DNA from: Bacillota bacterium
Lineage (GTDB): Bacteria > Bacillota > Sulfobacillia > RBS10-35 > JAJYVN01
NCBI GenBank assembly: GCA_021791995.1
Contig: JAJYVN010000029.1
Span: 1 to 16,954 of the forward strand
DNA: 16,954 nt
Direction: 5' to 3'
Shown in pieces: positions 7,980 through 13,888 of the stretch. How positions within the stretch are numbered: the stretch's first letter is position 1; every line of letters begins with the position of its first letter. A model generated the notes under the pieces. It searched no databases. It saw only the letters and a program-made list of their open reading frames with translations, and had not been told where the DNA came from. Position numbers and translations under genes: made by a program.

Positions 7980-8190
7980 GTTGGTACTCACGCGGAGGGT
8001 GAACGAGACGATTCTCATCGGCGATGATATCGCGGTGACGGTCGTATCGGTACAGGGGCGAGGACCCCGTGCGCAGATTCGGCTGGGGATCGCTGCCCCG
8101 CGCGAGACGCCTGTGATGCGCAGTGAGGTGATACGAGGCGCCGCGCAAGCGCCACCCAGGCGGTCGGATGAGACCGCCTCACCGGTGTAG
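7978..8190 (+). CDS. csrA: Carbon storage regulator CsrA
   Basis: CsrA is a dimeric RNA-binding protein that binds GGA motifs, often over Shine-Dalgarno sites; in Bacillus subtilis it represses flagellin translation and is antagonised by FliW. The start MLVLTRRVNETILIGDDIAVTVV is canonical. QIRLGIAAPRETPVMRSEV matches the strand and linker carrying the RNA-binding Arg. Two features stand out: about four extra residues (RGPRA) between strands, and a 20-residue Ala/Arg/Pro-rich tail after the usual end. At 70 residues it is typical in size. The nearest Shine-Dalgarno (AAGGGGGG) is about 12 bases upstream, a loose spacing. It is alone on the plus strand, convergent with the flagellar operon, with a 12-base overlap with the FliT-like gene. 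No fliW is visible. Confidence 0.92.
   Translation: MLVLTRRVNETILIGDDIAVTVVSVQGRGPRAQIRLGIAAPRETPVMRSEVIRGAAQAPPRRSDETASPV
8158..8179. terminator. Hairpin shared by the convergent csrA and fliT-like ends
   Basis: AGGCGGTC (8158-8165) and GACCGCCT (8172-8179) form a perfect 8-bp stem around the six-base loop GGATGA. It lies within the 3' ends of both csrA (plus) and the FliT-like gene (minus). There is no T tract on either side, so it is not a standard intrinsic terminator. It may act as a bidirectional barrier, protect 3' ends or bind a protein. On the csrA mRNA strand the loop exposes GGA, the core of a CsrA site. Confidence 0.45.
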
Positions 8191-8484
8191 GTCGAGTAGT
8201 CGCGTACTTTGCGCCGCCGAGCGATACATCGCAACTTGACGCCTGGCGATAAGGCGGTGCCCGAGTTGACGGGCCTCGCGTTGCAGACCGGTGGTGATGC
8301 GCGCCTGGAGGTGCGCCGCTTCCGCCAGTTTATGGATGTTGGCTGACTCTTCGCTGCGCCGCATCTCCTCCAGTTGCGACCGGATGGCTGTACCGAGGCC
8401 CGCGAACTCCGTCCAACGGTGCTGCTCGGCCGCCACCAGTTGCATTCGCAAGAGGTGGCAGAGCTTTGTGATCGGCTGCTCCAT
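8179..8484 (-). CDS. Small FliT-like flagellar protein (putative FliD export chaperone)
   Basis: This is the last gene of the flagellin operon and encodes 101 residues. ATG 8484 is firmly placed: it is preceded by AAAGGAGG at nine bases. The sequence is helical and charged, with coiled-coil-like spacing (LCHLLRMQLVAAEQHRWTEF, then IRSQLEEMRRSEESANIHKL), as in FliT-type export chaperones that bind the filament cap FliD. Identity with known FliT is too low for certainty; the call leans on size, helical character and position after fliD. The 5' end overlaps the annotated end of the GNAT gene by 155 bases, which is likely an artefact of a frameshift there. The 3' end overlaps csrA tail to tail by 12 bases. 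Confidence 0.6.
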   Translation of the reverse strand: MEQPITKLCHLLRMQLVAAEQHRWTEFAGLGTAIRSQLEEMRRSEESANIHKLAEAAHLQARITTGLQREARQLGHRLIARRQVAMYRSAAQSTRLLDLHR

Positions 8485-9031
8485 TCCCGTCTGCCTCCTT
8501 TCCGTCACCCAGTACTCGGCCGAACAGCACCTCGTCGACTGGAGTGCCATTCCACTGCAACTGCAGGGGGCGAAACCCTTCCTGAAGATAGCCCGCACGG
8601 ATAAACAGGCTCCGCGCTGCGAGGTTATGGCCCATCACGCTGGCACACAGCTTGCGGATGCCATGGTGTCGCCCCCAGGCTTCGAGGGCGCAGAGCAGCG
8701 CGGAGGCGAAGCGTCGGCGACGGAATGCACGTTCCACTGAGACGGCGACAACGGCCGTGTGGCCGAGGACGCCGCTCTGGCGGACCGCGATCGCCAAGGC
8801 TACAATTCGCGTTCCATTGCACACGACAAGTGCCGCCGCCTGCTCGGGGTCCAGACCAGCGAGTCGCCGACGCTCTTCGGCGATATCGATCTCCGTATCG
8901 TGGAGCCCGATGGTCCCTTCGGTGGCGATGGCTCGCAAATGGCCGACCACTTCTTCCGCGTCATCGGCCGTGGCCGTGCGCACGATGGTCGGAAGGGTAT
9001 CTAGCGGCGTCGATAGGTGCTCCGCGAACAC
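8330..9031 (-). CDS. GNAT family N-acetyltransferase with a frameshift-extended C-terminus
   Basis: GNAT enzymes transfer an acetyl group from acetyl-CoA. The domain runs from about residue 15 (TIVRTATADDAEEVV) to 173. It includes VVAVSVERAFRRRRFASALL (residues 94-113), the helix AWGRHHGIRKLCASVMGHNLAARSLF with Asn136, and AGYLQEGF. The acetyl-CoA pyrophosphate loop, normally R-G-x-G-x-[GA], reads R-R-R-R-F-A, so both early glycines are Arg. GTG 9031 directly follows the fliD stop. After VDEVLFGRVLG the domain should end; instead the frame runs 60 residues of Gly/Ala/Arg-rich sequence through the FliT-like gene. A TGA in another frame at 8505-8507 would end it naturally, just before the next Shine-Dalgarno. 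A role in flagellin glycan or filament acetylation is inferred from position only. Confidence 0.75.
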   Translation of the reverse strand: MFAEHLSTPLDTLPTIVRTATADDAEEVVGHLRAIATEGTIGLHDTEIDIAEERRRLAGLDPEQAAALVVCNGTRIVALAIAVRQSGVLGHTAVVAVSVERAFRRRRFASALLCALEAWGRHHGIRKLCASVMGHNLAARSLFIRAGYLQEGFRPLQLQWNGTPVDEVLFGRVLGDGKEADGNGAADHKALPPLANATGGGRAAPLDGVRGPRYSHPVATGGDAAQRRVSQHP

Positions 9032-10492
9032 TCACGATCCCCCCCCGCTTGTCGAGTTATTGGAACTTCCGTTCACCTGGTTCATGTAGTCTTGGAGGAA
9101 GTTGCCTTGCGAGACGCTCGACATGAGCGCCGACAGCATCTGGTCGAACTGTTGCTGCACGAGTTGGGTCTGTTCGTTCACCTCGACGTTGACCGCACTA
9201 TTGGGATTACTAACCTCGCTTGCGATCGTGCTGTCCTGGTTTTGAAGACTACTGACCTCGGAGGGTACCGACCCGCTCGCGCCCACCCAGGCGTTCAACT
9301 GCTGTTGCAGGGTAGTGGCGACCCCAGAGGTTCCGCTGAGGAGTTGCTGGACGGCGGAGGGATTGCTCTCCAGGGCCTGGGTGAGGGTGCTTGTATTGAC
9401 GTGCATCGTCAGGTTATTGGGTTGACCGACCGGCGCGCTGATGGTGACGCCGATCTGCGAAAGCGACTGGTATCCATCCGGTTCACCGGGGAGCACGCTC
9501 CCCAAGGTCTGGTCGATGGTGTTCAGGTACTGTGAGACGTCGGCGTTGGGGCCGAGGGATCCGCTCGTACCGGTGAGGCTGTTGACCGTGCTGAGGAGGC
9601 TATTGTAGTCGGTGGCCAGTTGCTGTACGGCCGATACAACCGAGGCCGTATTCTGGGAAACCGTGATCGCGGCGGGCGCGTTGGAGGCGGTGGGTGCGAG
9701 GAACTGCAGCGTCACACCGGGGATGGATGTGCTGTCGCTGTTGGTCGGGCTTGTGAGTGCTGCGCCATTGATGGTGTATGCGGCCTCTACGGGGAGGGTG
9801 TCTCCGGACTGGACGCCGGTTCCGCTCGAGCTGAAGGCATGACCGCTCGCGTTGAGAACGCCCAGGCTCTGCAGGATGCCGTTCGGGTCCGACCAGGTGA
9901 TGCGCTGCGCCTCCACGGAGGAGAGGGATAGTTCATAGCCGCTACTCTGCGGGAGTACCAGCGCCGTCACCCCGGCGTTGGTCGCGTTAATGTCGTGTGC
10001 TAACTGCACCAGGGTCGTTGAACCCGTGACTGAAATGCTGGTGCCGTTGATGCTGAAGCTGCCGTTGAGTCCAAGGGCCGAGGAGCCTGAACTCTGGACC
10101 GCAGAGAATACGGTCTCGGGCTGCATCAGGTTGGAGACCGTGACGTTATACGTCCCAGGGTTCCCGGAGCCTGTGGCGACGGCCTGCACGGCATTTTGGT
10201 TACTGGATTGCACGGAAACCTGCTGAAAAAGGGAAGGGGATGCCAGCGATTGCGCGTCGGTCTGCACGGCAGAGAGTGCAGATTGCAGGGACTGCCATCC
10301 ACTGATCTTGGTTTGCAGCGTGGTTTCCTGCGACTCCAATGCCGTCAGGGGTTGATCCGCCGATGCGATCTGCGTCTGCATTGCCTCATCCAGGGCTGAA
10401 ATGTTGTAGCCTGGCAAGAGGGCACTCAGGAGCTCCGGATTGCTGAAGGCGTTCGATGCGTTGGAGGTGGATCCAAGCCCACTGACGCTCAT
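9032..10492 (-). CDS. fliD: Flagellar filament cap protein FliD (hook-associated protein 2)
   Basis: FliD forms the cap at the filament tip and guides flagellin assembly outside the cell. The 486-residue protein begins with a Ser-rich stretch leading to LLPGYNISALDEAMQTQIASADQPL, matching the FliD N-terminal domain. LTALESQETTLQTKISGWQSLQSALS is typical of that domain, as are TYNVTVSNLMQPETV and LVQLAHDINATNAGVTA. The C-terminal coil (VNVEVNEQTQLVQQQFDQML, then QGNFLQDYMNQVNGS) matches the family. ATG 10492 overlaps the fliS stop as ATGA, implying translational coupling. Composition is extraordinary: I count one Lys and one Arg, no Cys, and abundant Ser, Thr, Gln and Asn. Export would use the flagellar type III apparatus, so no signal peptide is expected. 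Confidence 0.92.
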   Translation of the reverse strand: MSVSGLGSTSNASNAFSNPELLSALLPGYNISALDEAMQTQIASADQPLTALESQETTLQTKISGWQSLQSALSAVQTDAQSLASPSLFQQVSVQSSNQNAVQAVATGSGNPGTYNVTVSNLMQPETVFSAVQSSGSSALGLNGSFSINGTSISVTGSTTLVQLAHDINATNAGVTALVLPQSSGYELSLSSVEAQRITWSDPNGILQSLGVLNASGHAFSSSGTGVQSGDTLPVEAAYTINGAALTSPTNSDSTSIPGVTLQFLAPTASNAPAAITVSQNTASVVSAVQQLATDYNSLLSTVNSLTGTSGSLGPNADVSQYLNTIDQTLGSVLPGEPDGYQSLSQIGVTISAPVGQPNNLTMHVNTSTLTQALESNPSAVQQLLSGTSGVATTLQQQLNAWVGASGSVPSEVSSLQNQDSTIASEVSNPNSAVNVEVNEQTQLVQQQFDQMLSALMSSVSQGNFLQDYMNQVNGSSNNSTSGGGS

Positions 10493-10905
10493 CCGAGGAT
10501 CCCTCCCTGGACGACCGGAACGGATGATTCTGTGATAGGCGCCTGTGCGGCAGCGGCACTGAAGGCATCGCGCAGCGTGGTGATCACGGGTACCAACGGC
10601 AGAAGTCGCGCCCGGCTCTTTTCCAAATTGGCTTGGCCCAGTTCGCGGACCAGGAAGTCATACAGTTGATCCAGTTGGTCCACCAACTCCGGCGCAGCCG
10701 ACCGGTTCAGGCTGCCGCGTAGTACCAACAGGATGCTCTGCGCGCTGAGCAGTGACGAGTGGGCTCCGGGAACATCCTGACGCGCCATGGAGCGGTCCGC
10801 GTTCCCCACCGCCTGAAGGACGGCCGTCAATGCTGCGGACGGCAGGTGCCGCTGCGGCAGGGCTCGATTCGCTACCGCGTAACGCTGCAATTGGAACATC
10901 GCCAT
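10489..10905 (-). CDS. fliS: Flagellin export chaperone FliS
   Basis: FliS binds the C-terminus of flagellin in the cytoplasm and prevents premature polymerisation. The 138-residue helical protein has the family pattern: an N-terminal Tyr region (FQLQRYAVANRALP), LPSAALTAVLQAVGNADRSM, SLLSAQSILLVLRGSL, LVDQLDQLYDFLVREL (very typical of FliS) and LLPLVPVITTLRDAF. The canonical YQ-x-N-x-V segment is diverged. ATG 10905 has GGAGGTGA six bases upstream. It lies 61 bases after the flagellin stop, with a strong hairpin between, and overlaps fliD by four bases. Unlike its exported neighbours it has normal Arg content, fitting a cytoplasmic protein. Confidence 0.88.
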   Translation of the reverse strand: MAMFQLQRYAVANRALPQRHLPSAALTAVLQAVGNADRSMARQDVPGAHSSLLSAQSILLVLRGSLNRSAAPELVDQLDQLYDFLVRELGQANLEKSRARLLPLVPVITTLRDAFSAAAAQAPITESSVPVVQGGILG

Positions 10906-10929
10906 CAGCCCTCACCTCCCAGAGGCGGC

Positions 10930-10954
10930 GGTGGGGGAGCCATGCCCCCCCACC
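10930..10954 (-). terminator. GC-rich hairpin between flagellin and fliS
   Basis: GGTGGGGG (10930-10937) pairs with CCCCCACC (10947-10954) around a nine-base loop. It lies 13 to 37 bases after the flagellin stop and just before the fliS Shine-Dalgarno. There is no T run downstream on the minus strand, so it is more likely a 3'-stabilising or attenuating structure than a full terminator. That would let flagellin mRNA exceed fliS-fliD mRNA. Confidence 0.45.
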
Positions 10955-10966
10955 GCATTGCGGTTT

Positions 10967-12604
10967 TTATGGCAGAAGCTTGAGCAGGGCCTGCGGAATT
11001 TGCTCAGCTTGCGCCAGCATCGCGACGCCGGACTGCTGCAGCACTTGATCCTTGGCGAGGTTGGCGGTATCCAGCGCCACGTTGGCGTCCATGATGCCCG
11101 CCTGGGCGCTTGTCAGGTTGTTCTGGCTTGTCTGCAGACCAGAACTCGCGAACTGGAGGCGATTCTGCCAGGCACCCACGTTTGCACGCTCTGCCGAAAT
11201 CTGGTTCATGGCAGACTGGAGCGAGGACTGCGTCGAACTGGCCTGGCTGTAGTTCATGATTGAGAGACCACCGCCCACGGTGGCCTTGCTGCTCAAGGTA
11301 CCATCACTACCCGAGGCGGTGCTGTTGGCGGCGTACGAGATGTCGAAGGCGAAGGCGGAGGGAAGGGTCACAGACGAGCTTGCCGTGGACCCGGAAAAGA
11401 AGGTGCCGGCGTTGTATGTGAGCTGGATCGCCTGGCCGTTATTGGCGTCCCCGACGGTGACGTTCTGCGAGGCGTTGGCCTGGCCATAGACCGTCGTGGC
11501 CGATCCGATGTTGTTGCCGGAGGAGTCCTGAAGCTGGAAGGTGGTCTGGGCGGGCGTCAGGTTCAGTGTGTAGTCGGCGGCACCGGTGTCCACGGCGGTT
11601 GCCCCCAGTGTGAAGGTCGCCGTGGCAGCGGTGAGGCCTGTCGATCCGAAGACGTAGTCGCCCGAGCTGTTCGTTGTGGCTGTGATCCAGGTGCTTCCCC
11701 CGTTTGTGGAGTATTGCACTGAAGTTGCGGCGGCGGTGCCGGCGCTGTAGTTGGCCTGGAGCTCAACGGATTGGGTGCTGGATCCGGTATATGTGAGGCC
11801 GGAGACCGCAAGCGAAGCGCTGTTGCCCGTTGTGTTGGATGTCGTGGCGATGGTGGCCGTGTCCCCACTGCCCGCGTAAATTGTGTCACCGTTGACCTGT
11901 GCCAGGGAGGCAGCGGTCATGGCGATCTGGTAGCTTCCGGTCGGCGTGCCGCTTGTGGAGGTTGGCCCAAGACCATAGGAGCCGTATGGGTTTGTCGTAC
12001 TGCTGCCCGTGAACAGGCTGAGGCCGGTCAGACCATCGGTCGTCGCTGCTGCGGTGGATGCCGCCGCGAAGGTCGCTCCGTTGGGGTTGTATCCGGCCAC
12101 ACCAAGACTCACCGCGTCGGCGGCCGAAAACCCGATCTGGAGCTCCTGATTCGGATCGGCACCGATCGCGAGGTTGAGGCTTGTCAGGGTACCGCCCAGC
12201 AGGTTCTTGTTGTTGAACGCGGTTTGGTTGACGATGCTGTTGATCTCCGATGTGTACTGGTTCATCTCGGACTGGAGCGATCCGCGGTCAACGCCGATGT
12301 TGGTGTCGTTGGCGGACTGGGTGGCCAGGGAGTACATGGACTGCAGGATGTTCTGCACCTGGCCCAGTGCGCCGTCGGCGGTCTGCAGCATGCTAATGCC
12401 GGACTGCGCGTTCTGGTAGGCCTGGCTCATGCCGTTGATCTGGCTCTGCATCTGTTCGGAGATCGCCAGACCGGCCGGGTTGTCCGCAGCGGAATTGATC
12501 TGGTACCCCGAGGACAGCTGCTCAAGGACATTGTTCATGGACTGCTGGGTGTTCTGCAAGTCGAGCCACGAGTTCAGGGCCGCTGTGTTGGTATTGATGT
12601 ACAT
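10967..12604 (-). CDS. hag: Flagellin
   Basis: Flagellin is the filament subunit, secreted through the flagellar apparatus. The N-terminal D0/D1 region starts MYINTNTAALNSW and includes LSSGYQINSAADNPAGLAIS and NAQSGISMLQTADGAL. The C-terminal D1/D0 region has QISAERANVGAWQNRLQF, then LTSAQAGIMDANVALDTANL and ends LLKLLP. Between residues of about 170 and 440 lies a large Thr/Ser/Gly/Ala-rich variable domain, so the protein is 545 residues against about 300 in Bacillus subtilis. ATG 12604 has GAGG eight bases upstream. I count only about four Lys and three Arg. Conserved basic positions are neutral (GLRINSA reads GYQINSA; an LQR motif reads LQS), consistent with an acidic exterior. Ser/Thr richness and the neighbouring glycosyltransferases allow O-glycosylation. 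A SigD promoter lies upstream. Confidence 0.95.
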   Translation of the reverse strand: MYINTNTAALNSWLDLQNTQQSMNNVLEQLSSGYQINSAADNPAGLAISEQMQSQINGMSQAYQNAQSGISMLQTADGALGQVQNILQSMYSLATQSANDTNIGVDRGSLQSEMNQYTSEINSIVNQTAFNNKNLLGGTLTSLNLAIGADPNQELQIGFSAADAVSLGVAGYNPNGATFAAASTAAATTDGLTGLSLFTGSSTTNPYGSYGLGPTSTSGTPTGSYQIAMTAASLAQVNGDTIYAGSGDTATIATTSNTTGNSASLAVSGLTYTGSSTQSVELQANYSAGTAAATSVQYSTNGGSTWITATTNSSGDYVFGSTGLTAATATFTLGATAVDTGAADYTLNLTPAQTTFQLQDSSGNNIGSATTVYGQANASQNVTVGDANNGQAIQLTYNAGTFFSGSTASSSVTLPSAFAFDISYAANSTASGSDGTLSSKATVGGGLSIMNYSQASSTQSSLQSAMNQISAERANVGAWQNRLQFASSGLQTSQNNLTSAQAGIMDANVALDTANLAKDQVLQQSGVAMLAQAEQIPQALLKLLP

Positions 12605-12723
12605 TGCTTTGCCCTCACCGCTCCGGATGTTCGGGCGTTCACTCCTTTTTTTATGTTCGAATTGCGGTGCCCACCCGGAATGGGCTCCGCGGCCGGAGCG
12701 GCATTGCCGCGAGCGCTCTACCA
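12605..12723 (-). promoter_or_regulatory. Structured flagellin mRNA leader with candidate CsrA sites
   Basis: About 118 bases separate the inferred transcription start from the flagellin ATG. Read on the minus strand, the leader holds GCGGC-AAT-GCCGC, GCTCCG-GCCG-CGGAGC and other stems. Two GGA motifs lie close to the start: AAAAAAAGGAGTG and CATCCGGAGCGG, the latter immediately before the GAGGGC Shine-Dalgarno. This resembles the flagellin leader of Bacillus subtilis, where CsrA binds GGA motifs and blocks ribosomes. The parallel is inferred; no binding can be shown from sequence. Confidence 0.5.
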
Positions 12724-12729
12724 GTGTTG

Positions 12730-12756
12730 TTATCGTGCAATCGCACGGAGTGTTTA
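12730..12756 (-). promoter_or_regulatory. SigD (sigma-28) type promoter of flagellin
   Basis: On the minus strand the -35 element TAAA (12756-12753) is followed by exactly 15 bases and then CACGATAA (12737-12730). The sigma-28 consensus is TAAA-N15-GCCGATAA, so the -35 and spacing are perfect and the -10 matches 6 of 8. Start of transcription would be near 12723. The spacer holds the inverted repeat CGTGC-GATT-GCACG (12734-12747), reaching into the -10, which could be an operator. Confidence 0.8.
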
Positions 12757-12789
12757 GGGCTCTCCCCAATCCTGATGCGCAGGGGCTCC

Positions 12790-12811
12790 CCGGGGTTCGC
12801 ATCCGGGGTTC
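12790..12811. repeat. Direct repeat between the two divergent promoters
   Basis: CCGGGGTTC occurs at 12790-12798 and again at 12803-12811, separated by GCAT (13-base period). It sits between the flagellin -35 (12753-12756) and the candidate -35 of the glycosyltransferase operon (12811-12814). Its place suggests a regulator site, but chance cannot be excluded for such GC-rich sequence. Confidence 0.4.
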
Positions 12812-12837
12812 AACACTTGATCGGATCCTTACGATAA
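12811..12837 (+). promoter_or_regulatory. Candidate SigD-type promoter of the glycosyltransferase operon
   Basis: CAAC (12811-12814), 15 bases, then TACGATAA (12830-12837) matches the sigma-28 pattern at 2 of 4 in the -35 and 6 of 8 in the -10. The ten bases ACGATAACAA at 12831-12840 are identical to those covering the flagellin -10 on the other strand. Transcription would begin near 12844, after ATG 12842 and about 40 bases before TTG 12884, which agrees with the start chosen for the first glycosyltransferase. Confidence 0.5.
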
Positions 12838-12883
12838 CAAGATGGGATACCTTTTGGACCCCAACGCTTGGGAGGCGAAGCCA

Positions 12884-13888
12884 TTGCGGACCCTCTTGTA
12901 TCCCCCCACCGTCCGCTGGGACTGGATGCGGCAACGGCCCCACCACCTTTTGACGCGTGCGGCGCGTTCCGGGTATCGTGTGGTGTGGGTCGAGCCACAG
13001 CCACAGCCAGGCGTCCCGGCGGTTCGGGAGGTGGAGGAAAACCTCGTGGTGGTCAACGACGGGGCTCGGCTGTCATCGGTCCTTACCGGTGCAGTCGGTG
13101 CGTACATTTCTTCACCCGTCTCGCTCGCACAGATGCCCGGACTCCGTCAGACGGCTCAAACGCTCGTCTTTGACTATATGGATAATTGTCCACACTGGGA
13201 GCCACATGTTGCCTCCGCCCTTTCCGTTGCCGATGTGGTGTTGGCATCCTCGCGTCAACTATGGGAACGTGCCCGCCAGTTGCGGCCGGATGCATTGTTG
13301 ATTCCGAATGGTGTGGAGTTCTCGGCATTCTCGGAACCGGCTCCCGAGCCCTTTGATCTGGCGCTGATTCCGCACCCCGTTGCCCTATATGCAGGGGCTA
13401 TCGATGACTGGATCGATGCCGTGCTGCTCCTGCAACTGGCGAAACAGCTTCCGGAGCTTTCTATTGTGGTCGTGGGGCCGCACATCGGTTCGGCGCTTCT
13501 GCAGCAGTTTCCCTGGCCACCCAACCTCTTTTGCCTCGGGCATCGCCCCTATCGTGAACTGCCGGGATACCTTCATGCCGCCTCAGTCCTTTTACTTCCG
13601 TTTGTCCAGTCCACCACCACCGAGGCGGTGAATCCATGCACGTTGTGGGAGTACCTGGCTGTCGGCAAGCCAGTGGTCTCCACACCCCTGCGGGAGGTTC
13701 TTCCGTTGAGTGGACTGGATGGCGCACTCACCGTTGCGCCCACGCAGCGGGGTTTTATCGAGGCGGTGCTTCGGGCGGTGAGGGACGGACGGGAAAGCCC
13801 TCTGGGGAGGGCGGTGGCCCTGAACAACGATTGGGACAGACGTTGGGTTCAGATCCAGGGCAAGCTTGAGGAGGTTTGGAAGCTGTGA
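12884..13888 (+). CDS. GT4-like glycosyltransferase
   Basis: The protein looks like a GT-B fold (group 1) glycosyltransferase. It opens RTLLYPPTVRWDWMRQRPHHLL, a motif of TuaH-like and related polysaccharide glycosyltransferases. It then has FDYMDNCPHWEP, LIPNGVEF (about the end of the first Rossmann lobe), PVALYAGAIDDWIDAVLL at the second lobe, and VNPCTLWEYLAVGKPVVSTPL, the sugar-nucleotide binding region with the E-x7-E-like pattern. I prefer TTG 12884 because TTGGGAGGCG lies eight bases before it and homologous sequence begins there; the frame is open from ATG 12842, which lacks a Shine-Dalgarno. Length is 334 residues. It overlaps the next gene by four bases (GTGA). Divergence from flagellin suggests flagellin glycosylation; a cell-wall polymer is the alternative. 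Confidence 0.82.
   Translation: MRTLLYPPTVRWDWMRQRPHHLLTRAARSGYRVVWVEPQPQPGVPAVREVEENLVVVNDGARLSSVLTGAVGAYISSPVSLAQMPGLRQTAQTLVFDYMDNCPHWEPHVASALSVADVVLASSRQLWERARQLRPDALLIPNGVEFSAFSEPAPEPFDLALIPHPVALYAGAIDDWIDAVLLLQLAKQLPELSIVVVGPHIGSALLQQFPWPPNLFCLGHRPYRELPGYLHAASVLLLPFVQSTTTEAVNPCTLWEYLAVGKPVVSTPLREVLPLSGLDGALTVAPTQRGFIEAVLRAVRDGRESPLGRAVALNNDWDRRWVQIQGKLEEVWKL

Noticed and set aside
10952..10968. ACCGC-ATT-GCGGT followed by TTTT on the plus strand, like an intrinsic terminator
   Set aside because: No plus-strand gene leads into it; the stem is only five base pairs. At most it could stop antisense transcription into flagellin.
11771..12757. Plus-strand open frame of 328 codons opposite flagellin
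   Set aside because: Gly/Arg/Val-rich shadow of the flagellin repeats; flagellin ends and promoter are clear on the other strand.
12842..12883. ATG 12842 as start of the first glycosyltransferase
   Set aside because: No Shine-Dalgarno, non-family residues, and it precedes the inferred transcription start; TTG 12884 fits better.
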